Shown here in pieces: positions 38,060-47,222 of a DNA stretch of 56,684 bases (position 1 is the stretch's first letter; each line of letters starts with the position of its first letter). The notes under the pieces are model-generated. The model was not told the origin of the DNA. It was given only the letters and a program-made list of their open reading frames with translations, and did not search any database. Position numbers and translations under genes: made by a program. Origin of the DNA: Pseudomonadota bacterium (GTDB taxonomy: Bacteria; Pseudomonadota; Gammaproteobacteria; Burkholderiales; Burkholderiaceae_C); the NCBI GenBank assembly GCA_019351955.1, contig JABBOE010000006.1:1-56684 (forward strand), written 5' to 3'.

Positions 38060-39901
38060 TCAAGCCGCCTGCAAGATTCCAGGCGATTGTGGGAAATTCG
38101 CCTGCTCCTGCTGCAAGGCCCACATTCGCGCATAGACACCGCCGAGTTCCAGCAGCTGTGCATGCGTACCTCGCTCCTTGATGCGCCCGTCGTCGAGGAC
38201 CAAGATCTGGTGGGCGTCCACAACTGTGGACAGACGGTGCGCGATGATCAAAGTCGTGCGATTGCGGGCCGCCAAGCGAATCTCACCCTGAATCGCCTTT
38301 TCATTGGCAGAGTCGAGCTGTGAAGTGGCTTCATCGAAGATCAGCACGGGTGGGTTCTTCAGCAACGCGCGCGCAATGGCCACCCGCTGCTTTTCACCAC
38401 CCGACAGCTTCAGCCCGCGTTCGCCAACCTGGGTCTGGTAGCACAGGGGCTGCCGCACGATGAAGTCGTGAATCTGTGCAGCCCGCGCCACCGCCTCCAC
38501 CTCCGCTTGGCTGGCGTCCGGCCTCCCATACGCGATGTTGTAGCCAATGGTGTCATTGAACAACACCGTGTCCTGAGGCACCACACCCAAGGCCGCGCGC
38601 AGGCTCGCCTGGCTGACCGTTGCGATGTCCTGGCCGTCAATGGTGATGCGCCCGGCATCCACGTCATAAAAGCGAAACAGCAGGCGCGAAAGTGTGGATT
38701 TTCCGGCCCCCGACGGGCCGACAATGGCGAGGGTCTCGCCCCCCGCCACCTCGAAACTCAGCCCTCGGAGTACCTGCCGGCCCGGTGCGTAGCCGAAATG
38801 CACCTCCTCGAATCGCAGCGTGCCACGGGAAACGATAAGTGACTTCGCGTCGGGCGCATCGGCGACGTCGCGGTTCTGCTCCAGGATGGTGAACATGCGC
38901 TCGATATCCGTGAGCGACTGGCGAATCTCACGGTAAATCACGCCAAGGAAGTTCAGTGGCGCGTAGAGCTGGATCATAAAAGCATTGACGAGCACCAGGT
39001 CGCCCAGATTCATCGTGCCGTTGACCACACCTGCGGTGGCGCGCCACACGAGCAACGTCACGGCCACGGCAATAATGAAACTCTGCCCCAAATTGAGCAG
39101 CGACAGGGAATTTTGCGATTTCACAGCAGCTGTCATCCACCGATGCAGGTTCTCGTCGTAGCGCCGCGCCTCATGCGCTTCGTTGCCGAAGATCTTCACC
39201 GTCTCATAGTTCAACAAGGCATCCACAGCGCGCTGGTTGGCGCGCGAGTCTTGCTCATTCATCGTGCGGCGAAGATTCGTGCGCCATTCGGTGACCACCA
39301 CCGTGAATCCGATGTACAACGTGAGCGCGACCAGTGCGATGCCGGCGAACCACCAGTCGTACTTCACCATCAGGATCCCGATCACCAGCGTCATCTCCAC
39401 CAGCGTGGGCAAAATGCTGTAAAGCGTGTAGGACACCAGGCTTGAAATCCCGCGGGTACCACGCTCGATGTCGCGCGACATGCCCCCCGTCTGACGCTCC
39501 AGGTGATAGCGCAATGGCAACGAGAACAGGTGATCGAACACCTCGAGTGCGATCTTGCGTACAGCGCCTTGCGTGACGCGCGAGAAAACCATTTCGCGCA
39601 ACTCGGTGAAGAGCGACACGGAAAGGCGCAGCGCCCCGTACGCTACGAGTAGCGCCACCGGCACGATGAGCACGGCGCGCGCATCCCCAGGCTTGGCGTC
39701 GAGGGCATTCACGATATCCTTCAGCACCACTGGAACACCGACGTTGGCGACCTTCGCAGCGACCAGCATGAGCAGCGCAATCAGGACGCGCGCACGGTAT
39801 TGCCACAGATAGGGAGCTAGATTGCGCAAGGCCGCCCGGCGCGAATGGCCCTGCGTGCTGGAAGTCGGAGGTGGGAGCTCGGTGGAACCGTGGTGTCGCA
39901 T
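38060..39901 (-). CDS. ABC transporter, ATM1/HMT1 type (permease-ATPase fusion)
   Basis: A 613-residue half-transporter: an N-terminal six-helix membrane domain (about residues 30-330) followed by an ATPase domain. Walker A is GPSGAGKST (about residue 403), the signature LSGGEKQRVAIARALL and Walker B VLIFDEATSQLDS, with the H-loop in LIIAHRLSTV. The sequence is of the ATM1 group (ALRLSVSLFTELREMVFSRV and NYETVKIFGNE are typical), whose members export glutathione-linked compounds, metals or Fe-S precursors. The ATG at 39901 is preferred to a TTG three codons earlier. It is divergent from the thioesterase gene, 157 bases away. Confidence 0.88.
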   Translation of the reverse strand: MRHHGSTELPPPTSSTQGHSRRAALRNLAPYLWQYRARVLIALLMLVAAKVANVGVPVVLKDIVNALDAKPGDARAVLIVPVALLVAYGALRLSVSLFTELREMVFSRVTQGAVRKIALEVFDHLFSLPLRYHLERQTGGMSRDIERGTRGISSLVSYTLYSILPTLVEMTLVIGILMVKYDWWFAGIALVALTLYIGFTVVVTEWRTNLRRTMNEQDSRANQRAVDALLNYETVKIFGNEAHEARRYDENLHRWMTAAVKSQNSLSLLNLGQSFIIAVAVTLLVWRATAGVVNGTMNLGDLVLVNAFMIQLYAPLNFLGVIYREIRQSLTDIERMFTILEQNRDVADAPDAKSLIVSRGTLRFEEVHFGYAPGRQVLRGLSFEVAGGETLAIVGPSGAGKSTLSRLLFRFYDVDAGRITIDGQDIATVSQASLRAALGVVPQDTVLFNDTIGYNIAYGRPDASQAEVEAVARAAQIHDFIVRQPLCYQTQVGERGLKLSGGEKQRVAIARALLKNPPVLIFDEATSQLDSANEKAIQGEIRLAARNRTTLIIAHRLSTVVDAHQILVLDDGRIKERGTHAQLLELGGVYARMWALQQEQANFPQSPGILQAA

Positions 39902-40058
39902 AGCGTGCAATGAGAATCAGCTGGATCTGTCCCGCAGACCACCGATCCCCGGCGGCGGGACAGCAAAGCAGAGCGGCACACGCATCGCGTGCCGCTCACC
40001 TGCAAAATCATGCATTATTCGGGGGAAACCGCAACCATTGCAGAAAGAGAGAAATTCC

Positions 40059-40454
40059 GTGAACCAACTTGATCGCCTTCCCGCGCACCGCGAACCTGTG
40101 CTCCGCATCCAACCCAAGCCTGCCGATGTGAATATGCACGGCGATATTTTTGGCGGCTGGATCATGGCCCAGGTCGACATGGCTGCGGGCATTGTTGCGG
40201 CACGTCGCGCCAAGGGGCGAGTCGCGACTGTGGCGGTCAACCAATTTGTCTTCAAGCACCCGGTATTCGTCGGTGATCTTCTGTCACTGTATGCCGATGT
40301 CATCCGGGTGGGACGCACGTCGGTCACCATCGAGGTCGCGGTATTTGCCGAGCGTGGCATACCCGACACTCAGGTGTTTCGCGTGACCGAGGCCACACTC
40401 ACCTTCGTTGCCGTAGGCGAAGACCGTCGCCCACGGCCTGTCCCCGAACCTTGA
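40059..40454 (+). CDS. yciA: Acyl-CoA thioesterase, YciA type
   Basis: A 131-residue hot-dog fold thioesterase that hydrolyses a range of acyl-CoAs. The family core [20 protein letters not shown] (about residues 26-45) contains the catalytic aspartate region, followed by [19 protein letters not shown] and [16 protein letters not shown]. The GTG at 40059 has a purine-rich AGAGAG upstream and gives the usual length. A longer frame starting at 39822 is unsupported. It ends shortly before a strong bidirectional terminator shared with the convergent L25 gene. Confidence 0.88.
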   Translation: MNQLDRLPAHREPVLRIQPKPADVNMHGDIFGGWIMAQVDMAAGIVAARRAKGRVATVAVNQFVFKHPVFVGDLLSLYADVIRVGRTSVTIEVAVFAERGIPDTQVFRVTEATLTFVAVGEDRRPRPVPEP

Positions 40455-40502
40455 CGCACACGCGCTCCAAAGCGGAGCCCGCGCACAGGTTTGTGCGCAA
40501 GC

Positions 40503-40532
40503 AAAACGCCACCCTTCCATGGGTGGCGTTTT
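40503..40532. terminator. Bidirectional intrinsic terminator
   Basis: A 12-bp perfect inverted repeat, AAAACGCCACCC and GGGTGGCGTTTT, with the loop TTCCAT. The stem ends in A/T tracts, so it works in both directions: for yciA on the plus strand and for the L25 gene on the minus strand. Because of a frameshift in the L25 gene, its open frame now runs through this element. Confidence 0.85.
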
Positions 40533-40598
40533 GCTGTACGACGGCCGAACGACGCCGCCCAAAAAACGGAGTGCAGACTCCGGCGTCGAGGCCTTTGA

Positions 40599-41218
40599 TT
40601 ACTTTTTCTCGGCTTCGGTGCAGCTGCGGTTTCCGCCGACGCTTCAGCTGAAGCCTCTGCTGCCTGCGTGAGCACAGTGACGATGACCGGATTTTCGGTG
40701 CCGTGAGTGACCACAGTGACCGAGCCGGGAAGCTTCAGGTCGTTGGCGTGCAACGAATGGCCCTTGTGCATGCCACTCAGGTCAACTGCGATGAACTCGG
40801 GCAAATCCCCCGGCAGGCAGCTGATTTCAAGTTCGCTCAGCACGTGGCTAATCATGCCTCCCTCAACCTTGACCGCTGGGGATTCCTCGGCGCCTACAAA
40901 GTGCAGGGGCACCTTCATCGTGATTTTGCGGTCGGCCGCCACGCGCATGAAATCCACGTGCAGGACAATCGCCTTGAAGGGATGGACTTGGTAATCCTTG
41001 AGCAAAACTTTGGTTTGCGCTTCACCCACGGTCAAGTCAAGGATGGACGAATGGAACTGTTCCTTCTTCAGTGCGTGATACAAAGCGTTGTGATCGAGCT
41101 CGATCATCTGCGCCTTTTGTTCACCACCGTAAATGATGCCGGGAACCTTACCAGCACGGCGCATGCGGCGGCTCGCACCAGTACCTTGCGCCTGACGTTC
41201 AAATGCGACGACTTTCAT
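40599..41218 (-). CDS. rplY: 50S ribosomal protein L25 (Ctc form), frameshifted at the end
   Basis: L25 binds 5S rRNA. The long form with an added C-terminal TL5/Ctc domain is seen here: the start [20 protein letters not shown], then [10 protein letters not shown] and [16 protein letters not shown], then the second domain [25 protein letters not shown] (quoted in part). The family tail should read AAPKPEKK and stop at 40599-40601. As given, one G is missing (between 40610 and 40611 on the plus strand). The frame therefore continues for about 75 more codons, through the terminator and antisense to yciA, to 40370. Restoring the base gives 206 residues, the usual length. It is either a sequence error or a real recent mutation. 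Confidence 0.88.
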
Positions 41219-41358
41219 GTCGACTCCTCAAAGGGGGCCATAGGCCCCGGATTACAAATCGGGATGCTCGCGACCAGCATCCCGCAGGGTTCGCGTCAGC
41301 CCCTCGGGCTCACGCGAATGCGGAAAGGCGTGGAGCATCGTGCAACCACGCCGGATGA

Positions 41359-42330
41359 TCAAAACAGGGTTTCCTGCTCGTTGAACAACTGCAGCACGGA
41401 CCCACCCTGCGCAATGCGCAGCATGGTCTGCGCAATGAGCTGGGCAGCTGAGAGTTGACGGATCTTGGTGCACTTCAGTGCATTCTCGCGCAGCGGAATG
41501 GTATTGGTGACGACCACTTCATCCAGATCGCTGGCGTTGATGCGTTCAATGGCCGGCCCTGAAAACACGGGGTGGGTACAGTAAGCCACAACCCGTTTGG
41601 CGCCGCGATCCTTCAACACCTCTGCAGCCTTGGTCAAGGTGCCGGCCGTGTCCACCATGTCGTCCATGATGATGCAATTGCGGCCATCAATCTCGCCGAT
41701 CACGTTCATCACCTCCGACACGTTTGGCTTGGGACGGCGCTTGTCGATGATGGCCAGATCGCAATCCATCAGCTTAGCCAGCGCACGCGCTCGCACCACA
41801 CCGCCGATGTCGGGCGATACAACGATCAAATTGGCATAATTCTTTGCGCGCAGATCACCCAGCAGGATCGGCGAAGCGTAGATGTTGTCAACAGGGATGT
41901 CGAAAAAACCCTGGATCTGGTCGGCGTGCAGATCCATGGTGACCACACGCGCGATGCCCACCGCCTGCAGCATATTGGCCACGACCTTGGCGGTGATGGG
42001 AACGCGCGACGAACGCGGGCGACGATCCTGACGCGAATAGCCGAAATATGGGATCACTGCAGTGATGCGCTCCGCGGACGCGCGCTTGAGGGCGTCCGCC
42101 ATCACAAGAAGCTCCATCAGGCTGTCATTGGTCGGGGCACAGGTCGACTGGATGATGAAGACTTCGCGTGCACGCACATTTTGCTGAATCTCAACCGTCA
42201 CTTCACCGTCGGAGAACCGCCCGACGAAAGCATGCCCCAGACCAATGCCCAGTTGCTCAACCACCTGCTGCGCCAGCGCCGGATTGGCATTACCGGTGAA
42301 AACGACAAAGTCAGCCGCGTTCTGATTCAT
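41359..42330 (-). CDS. prs: Ribose-phosphate pyrophosphokinase
   Basis: A 323-residue enzyme making PRPP from ribose 5-phosphate and ATP, the precursor of nucleotides, histidine, tryptophan and NAD. Conserved segments are [20 protein letters not shown], the divalent cation site [12 protein letters not shown] (about residue 135), [16 protein letters not shown] and the PRPP loop [12 protein letters not shown] (about residue 224). The ATG at 42330 gives the classical length (315 in E. coli); a 50-codon upstream extension would run towards the tRNA-Gln gene. The order ispE, tRNA-Gln, prs, L25 is typical for betaproteobacteria. Confidence 0.97.
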   Translation of the reverse strand: MNQNAADFVVFTGNANPALAQQVVEQLGIGLGHAFVGRFSDGEVTVEIQQNVRAREVFIIQSTCAPTNDSLMELLVMADALKRASAERITAVIPYFGYSRQDRRPRSSRVPITAKVVANMLQAVGIARVVTMDLHADQIQGFFDIPVDNIYASPILLGDLRAKNYANLIVVSPDIGGVVRARALAKLMDCDLAIIDKRRPKPNVSEVMNVIGEIDGRNCIIMDDMVDTAGTLTKAAEVLKDRGAKRVVAYCTHPVFSGPAIERINASDLDEVVVTNTIPLRENALKCTKIRQLSAAQLIAQTMLRIAQGGSVLQLFNEQETLF

Positions 42331-42492
42331 GGTTTGGATGGGGAACTGCAGTGGGCAGCCGTTGATGAGGGTTGTGGCACGCCACTGGAGAGCAATCAGA
42401 CGGGTTTCCGCGCAACCTCGAAGTTTGCCAAGGGAAGCAGGGTGGCGCAAACACCCACGCGAGCACAGCCCACAACACACGCCGACCTGAGG

Positions 42493-42569
42493 TGGCTGGG
42501 GAGGAAGGATTCGAACCCTCGAATGCCGGAATCAAAATCCGGTGCCTTAACCAACTTGGCGACTCCCCA
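42493..42569 (-). tRNA. tRNA-Gln (TTG anticodon)
   Basis: A full cloverleaf can be drawn on the minus strand. The acceptor TGGGGAG pairs with CTCCCCA, followed by discriminator G and an encoded CCA. The anticodon stem is CCGGA/TCCGG with loop TTTTGAT (anticodon TTG, 42535-42533), and the T arm holds GGTTCGAATCC. The U1-A72 acceptor start is typical of glutamine tRNAs. Seventy-seven bases including CCA. Confidence 0.97.
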
Positions 42570-42748
42570 ACGGCACAACGCTGACCACCTTGCCCGACGC
42601 ACGTCAAACCGTCACGCAAGGCGGTCGAAAATTGAACTTCAAGACTGCTTCAACATGGATACTGCAAAACAGAATCCGAAATTGTACGAAATTTCCACGC
42701 CGCATCCACGATGCGCCCCACAAACAACCTCCGACTGCCCGCGTTGGC

Positions 42749-43729
42749 TTACTCCTGCTGCCGATCGCTTGCCCAGGCCAGCAACGGGTGACCCAGCAAG
42801 GCGCGGCACTTGCGCACCTTCCAGGCCGGCGCCATTGCAACGTGCCCAAACTCGACACTGGGGTCGCATGGCGCAAACATCGCCGAACCGGATCCGCTCA
42901 TGGCGACGAAGCCACTGCCAGTACGCGCCTTGAGCCAGTCTGCGAGTGCGCCAATTTCAGGCAACGCTGCTATCGCCACAGGCTGCAGATCGTTATGACC
43001 ATATTCAAGCCCCAGCCTACGCGCCAAACCTGCATCATCGCACTCGGCCGGTTCAACCGTGCCGGCGCGAGCGCCCTTCGCACTTTTGAGGCTTTCAGCA
43101 AAGCTCGAAATTGTCTCGGCAGGCGTATTTCTTGTCAAGAGATGCGAGCCAAACATCGCCGTCGTGGACAGCCCCGTACCCGGCCAGCCGACCAGTAGAC
43201 TCCAAGCGGGCAGCTCGACGGCGGCAAGCTGCTCTCCGACACCCTGGGCAAAGGCATTGCGGCCAAACACGAAAACCGGCACGTCCGCGCCGAGTCCTAA
43301 GGCCAGATCCATCAGCTGTGCGCGCCGCAGGCCCAGGCCCCAAATCAAGTTCAGGGCCAGCAAGGTACTGGCCGCATCGGAGCTGCCGCCACCCAGGCCG
43401 GCCTCAGCGGGTATGGCCTTGCGGAGCCGAATGTGCACCCCGAAGCGGCATCCGCTATGCGTTTGCAGCAAGCGTGCCGCTTTGACGCTGAGGTCTTCGG
43501 CAGGCAGACCGTCGCCACCTTCACGCGATATGACTCCATCGTCCCGGCGCTCAAAATCCAGCCAGTCGCACCAATCGATGAACTGGAACACGGTTTGCAG
43601 GTCGTGATACCCATCGGCCCGCCGGCCGAGCACATGCACGAACCAATTCACCTTGGCAGGCGCTGGAACGTTGTAGAGCGCAGCGAAGCCAGCGCCTGAG
43701 GCCGTGCAGCAACCGTCTGCTCGACTCAT
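42749..43729 (-). CDS. ispE: 4-diphosphocytidyl-2-C-methyl-D-erythritol kinase
   Basis: A 326-residue GHMP kinase of the MEP isoprenoid pathway. Substrate and ATP motifs are PAPAKVNWFVHVLGRRADGYH near the N-terminus (shown in part), the glycine-rich GHMP loop PAEAGLGGGSSDAAS (about residues 108-122) and the C-terminal MSGSGSAMFA. All are intact. It is slightly longer than E. coli IspE (283) because of an insertion around residues 200-230. The ATG at 43729 overlaps the lolB stop. The lolB-ispE-tRNA-prs-rplY order is conserved in related bacteria. Confidence 0.95.
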   Translation of the reverse strand: MSRADGCCTASGAGFAALYNVPAPAKVNWFVHVLGRRADGYHDLQTVFQFIDWCDWLDFERRDDGVISREGGDGLPAEDLSVKAARLLQTHSGCRFGVHIRLRKAIPAEAGLGGGSSDAASTLLALNLIWGLGLRRAQLMDLALGLGADVPVFVFGRNAFAQGVGEQLAAVELPAWSLLVGWPGTGLSTTAMFGSHLLTRNTPAETISSFAESLKSAKGARAGTVEPAECDDAGLARRLGLEYGHNDLQPVAIAALPEIGALADWLKARTGSGFVAMSGSGSAMFAPCDPSVEFGHVAMAPAWKVRKCRALLGHPLLAWASDRQQE

Positions 43730-44337
43730 GGGGCCGAAACCGCGGAGGCCGTTACGGCGGGCGAAGCGGAAGCCGCAGGCGCAGAAGCGGCCACCTCGGG
43801 CCGAGCACGATCCACCACCAAACTGAGTTCGGCGGGCGGACCCTGCACGCGGCTGGCGCGCAACAGGTAAAGCTGGCCATCGCGCAGGCGGGGCTGCACG
43901 CGCCAGCCCACTTGCTCAAAAGCCCCATGTCCCAACGTCTCGAATGGAAGGTCTGCCGCGGGCATGCCGCGCACCCAGTCCTGAAGTGCTGCGCGCGGCA
44001 AGGCAAGCCCCAGCGCCGCAAATGTCATGTCTTCGAAGGAGGTGAAGCTTCGAGTTTGCTTGCCATCGTCAAGCCTTGCCGACCGTGTGGACCACTGAGC
44101 TTGCGCCAGCATTTGGCCCAGTGGCGAGTACACGTCAAACTCCCCATCCCCGCCGGGAAAGAGTTCAAGCCTGAAACCCCCGTAGATGTTGTGCTGGGCT
44201 GGCGGGGTCCCCGTGACCACGGAAATGCGCCCGCGAATGTCCTGCGCTGCCGGCACGGCTTGTGCGGTCCGACCTCGCGCAGCAGGCGTGGCGCACCCCC
44301 CGAGCGTGAGCGCTCCAGCCAGCACGCAGGCCCACAT
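43726..44337 (-). CDS. lolB: Outer-membrane lipoprotein receptor LolB
   Basis: A 203-residue putative lipoprotein. The signal peptide MWACVLAGALTLGGC ends in a lipobox (LTLGGC), so the mature protein begins at cysteine 15. The LolB fold is suggested by RGRISVVTG, YGGFRLELFPGGDGEFDVYSP (in part) and WVRGMPAADLPFE. LolB receives lipoproteins from LolA and inserts them in the outer membrane. The family is weakly conserved, but the place between the TPR gene and ispE is diagnostic. The ATG at 44337 is chosen for the signal peptide. The A/S/P-rich C-terminal tail looks like an unstructured extension. Confidence 0.85.
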   Translation of the reverse strand: MWACVLAGALTLGGCATPAARGRTAQAVPAAQDIRGRISVVTGTPPAQHNIYGGFRLELFPGGDGEFDVYSPLGQMLAQAQWSTRSARLDDGKQTRSFTSFEDMTFAALGLALPRAALQDWVRGMPAADLPFETLGHGAFEQVGWRVQPRLRDGQLYLLRASRVQGPPAELSLVVDRARPEVAASAPAASASPAVTASAVSAP

Positions 44338-44420
44338 GGCTCGTCCACAACTCTGGCCGGGAACGGGCGTCCACGGGTCCACTGTGCCCAGCAGCCTGCC
44401 TGGGCTTAGGCGCCACGCCC

Positions 44421-46178
44421 TCAAAACCGTACACCCATGCGCTGCATCGCCGCCTGGACACCCCCGTCCTGCGGCGCGCGTTCGAAGGCCTGCCGCAGAA
44501 TGGCACGCGCCCGAGCCTTGTCCCCGCGTTGCCATAGCACCTCGGCCAGATGCGCGGCGATCTCGGGATCGGGTCGCGCAGCAAAAGCGGCCTCCAGGGT
44601 CGCCGCGGCCTTCTTCAGATCCCCCGTGCGGAACTGCGCCCAACCTAGGCTATCGAGCACGAAGGGGTTGCCAGGGGACAGTTTCAAAGCTCGGGCGATG
44701 AGCTTCATCGCCTCGGGCAGTTGTCGACCCTCATCGGCCAGCGTATAGCCCAGCGCGTTGTACGCTGGCTGGTATTGCGGGTGGTCCGCAATCAACTTGC
44801 GAAGCATCCGTTGCATTTTGTGGGGATGCCCGCTTTTCTCGGCCATCATCGCCGTTTCGTACGCATAGTCGGGTTCCGCTCCGAATTGCGGCATACCTGA
44901 TGCGAGAACAGCATAGGCGTTGCCGTACTGCTTGGCCGTACGGTAGATCTGGGCACGTGCCAGAAGCTTCTCGCGTTGCTGCTGCGCCGTCGCCGCGGGC
45001 AACTTATCCAGCAGGCCCAAGCCCGACTCGAGCTTACCCTGCCGCACCAGAATGGTGGCCTGCTGCAAGATGGTGACGACCGTTCGTTGACCGGTCGGGA
45101 TGTTTTCGAGCCATCGCTCGGCCTGCTGAAATTCACTCTGCTGCAGCGCCGCGTCGGACAAGGCCACATAGGCGCGTTCCAGGGCAGGCGGTGGCGCAGC
45201 ATGCTTCGACGCTCCGATCAGGCTCAGGTACCGGAGGAGCGCGCTTTGAGCCTGAACAGCCTGGTCCTGTCTGAGTTGCAATGATCCAAGAACAAACCAG
45301 ACGTCCGGGACGTCTGGTTTGACCTTGGACAGCGCCTCGGTCTGCGCCAGAGCAACGCCATCACGCTGCTGACCAAGTGCCGCTTGGATCCACGCCATAC
45401 GCAAATCGGCGTCTTGCGGCTTCGCAGCGACATACTGAGCAAGCAACTGATCGGCCCGCCCAGGATCTGCCGTGTAGGTTTGCAGCACCAGCTCAGCTGC
45501 CTCGCGCATGCCCGGCTCCGCAACCAGTGCCCTCGAGGCATGGGCGAACGCAGCATTGGCGCTTCCCGCTCGCGCGTACAACTGCCCGATCACCACGCTC
45601 GATTGGGGGATGCCCCCATACGGCGTCAAGACTTTTTTTGCCAAATCGACCGCGATTTGCCCGTCACCCGCGCGTGCGAAAAGCCCTGCCAGGGAAAGGA
45701 TGGTGTTGGGACGCTGCGGCTGGGGTGTCAGCGCGATCAGCCGTGAAATGGCTCCGACGGCCTCAGTATGGCGACCGAGCGCCACGAGAATCTGAGCCGT
45801 CCAACTCTGCGCTTTCAGGGAATCGGGTTGGTCTGCGCGCCAGGCGTTTACAGCGTCCAACGCCTGTTGCGGAGCCCCGGCAGTCAGCGCGATTTCAGCG
45901 GCACGCTGGAACAGCGCTTCGGAGTGCAAGTCACGCGCCGCCTTGAGCAATTCAGCATAGGCCGTGCCCGGGTGGCCCGTGTGAGCCGCAATTTCTCCAG
46001 CCAACACCGCATAGAACCAACGGGCCAGATCCTGCGCGTCCGGCCGCTCATCATTGACGGACGCTGAAGCCCGTTCGGCGATCTGACCGGGTTTGGCTGT
46101 GGCGCCTGGCGCTTCGGCATGCGCCTGGGAAGCCCAGGCTGTAAAAACGAACGCGGCGGCAAATACGGCTAGGCGCAT
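44421..46178 (-). CDS. Exported TPR-repeat protein
   Basis: A 585-residue protein with a signal peptide (MRLAVFAAAFVFTAWASQAHA) and tandem tetratricopeptide-like helices through most of its length. They are clearest near the C-terminus (YQPAYNALGYTLADEGRQLP, then NPFVLDSLGWAQFRTGDLKKA and IAAHLAEVLWQRGDKARAR). It is expected to lie in the periplasm as a protein-binding scaffold. Homologues sit beside lolB in many betaproteobacteria, which suggests a link with outer-membrane lipoprotein handling, but no defined function is known to me. It is 83 bases upstream of lolB on the same strand and divergent from mutM. Confidence 0.85.
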   Translation of the reverse strand: MRLAVFAAAFVFTAWASQAHAEAPGATAKPGQIAERASASVNDERPDAQDLARWFYAVLAGEIAAHTGHPGTAYAELLKAARDLHSEALFQRAAEIALTAGAPQQALDAVNAWRADQPDSLKAQSWTAQILVALGRHTEAVGAISRLIALTPQPQRPNTILSLAGLFARAGDGQIAVDLAKKVLTPYGGIPQSSVVIGQLYARAGSANAAFAHASRALVAEPGMREAAELVLQTYTADPGRADQLLAQYVAAKPQDADLRMAWIQAALGQQRDGVALAQTEALSKVKPDVPDVWFVLGSLQLRQDQAVQAQSALLRYLSLIGASKHAAPPPALERAYVALSDAALQQSEFQQAERWLENIPTGQRTVVTILQQATILVRQGKLESGLGLLDKLPAATAQQQREKLLARAQIYRTAKQYGNAYAVLASGMPQFGAEPDYAYETAMMAEKSGHPHKMQRMLRKLIADHPQYQPAYNALGYTLADEGRQLPEAMKLIARALKLSPGNPFVLDSLGWAQFRTGDLKKAAATLEAAFAARPDPEIAAHLAEVLWQRGDKARARAILRQAFERAPQDGGVQAAMQRMGVRF

Positions 46179-46316
46179 GGGCGAATCCTGGTTATCAGCG
46201 CGATTTTAGGTGCCGCACCAAGCGCATCCATGACGTGGGGTCGCGCGGTACGCTAGACGCCACCACCTGCGGCCTGCAATCAGCAACGGCTTCTGCGTCT
46301 CAAGCACAATGCCGGC

Positions 46317-47135
46317 ATGCCAGAACTTCCCGAAGTTGAGGTCACCCGCCTGGGTCTGCAAGCCGCGCTCATCGGCAGCGAGATCACGGGATTGAGCATG
46401 GGCAAGCCCCTGCGCTGGCCGCTGGGCTGCGGCCCGCAAACGCTGGTTGGGCAGCGCATTGAGCGTCTGGAGCGACGGGGCAAATACCTGTTGCTGCAAT
46501 TGCAGCGCGGCCAACTCATCATCCATCTGGGCATGTCCGGCTCGCTGCGCTGGATTGCGGCGGGATGCCGAGATTTTCTGCCGCGAGCGCACGAGCACTG
46601 CACCGTGCACACCGATCGCGGCCAGTTGCGCCTGCGTGACCCGCGGCGCTTCGGTGCCGTCATGTGGCACGCCCCAAGCGCAGCTCCGCACCCCCTGCTT
46701 GCGCGGCTGGGACCGGAGCCGCTGAATGACGATTTTGACGGGCCGGCCCTGCACCGGCAACTGAAGGGCCGCTCGGCCGCAATCAAACTCCTTCTGCTTG
46801 ATCAATCCATCGTTGCAGGAGTGGGCAACATTTACGCCAGCGAGGCCCTGTTTCGCGCAGGGATCAACCCACGCACCCCTGGCGGAAAGCTCTCACAGCC
46901 CCGTTGTACGCGCCTAGCAGCCGAAATCCGCGCGACCCTGCGCGAAGCTGTGGCTTCGGGCGGTACATCCCTGCGTGACTTCGCCCATGCAGACGGCGAG
47001 CTCGGCTATTTCCAGCACGCCACGCGCGTCTACGGGCGGACGGGTGAGCCGTGTCTCGTATGCGGCGCTTCCATTGCGCATATCACCCAAGGGCAACGCA
47101 GCACGTATTTCTGCCGGCATTGCCAGAAGCGCTGA
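46317..47135 (+). CDS. mutM: Formamidopyrimidine-DNA glycosylase
   Basis: A 272-residue base-excision repair enzyme that removes 8-oxoguanine and formamidopyrimidines and nicks the strand. The catalytic N-terminus MPELPEVEV (proline 2 nucleophile, glutamate 3) is intact, so the ATG at 46317 is certain. The helix-two-turn-helix region has DQSIVAGVGNIYASEALF (about residues 161-178). The C-terminal zinc finger is CLVCGASI...FCRHCQ. Together with mutY and mutT in this window it makes the complete GO system. Confidence 0.97.
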   Translation: MPELPEVEVTRLGLQAALIGSEITGLSMGKPLRWPLGCGPQTLVGQRIERLERRGKYLLLQLQRGQLIIHLGMSGSLRWIAAGCRDFLPRAHEHCTVHTDRGQLRLRDPRRFGAVMWHAPSAAPHPLLARLGPEPLNDDFDGPALHRQLKGRSAAIKLLLLDQSIVAGVGNIYASEALFRAGINPRTPGGKLSQPRCTRLAAEIRATLREAVASGGTSLRDFAHADGELGYFQHATRVYGRTGEPCLVCGASIAHITQGQRSTYFCRHCQKR

Positions 47136-47222
47136 AGGGCATCGGCCCGATTGACCAAGGCACCCGCTGTCAGGATACGCTATAGGTTCGCACATCCAAC
47201 CGCGCTGCCTTGCTCGCATCCT

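Noticed and set aside
40370-40598. C-terminal extension of L25 as a new domain
   Set aside because: The extension is rich in arginine, crosses a terminator and is antisense to yciA, and a one-base repair restores the normal family end. A frameshift explains it better.
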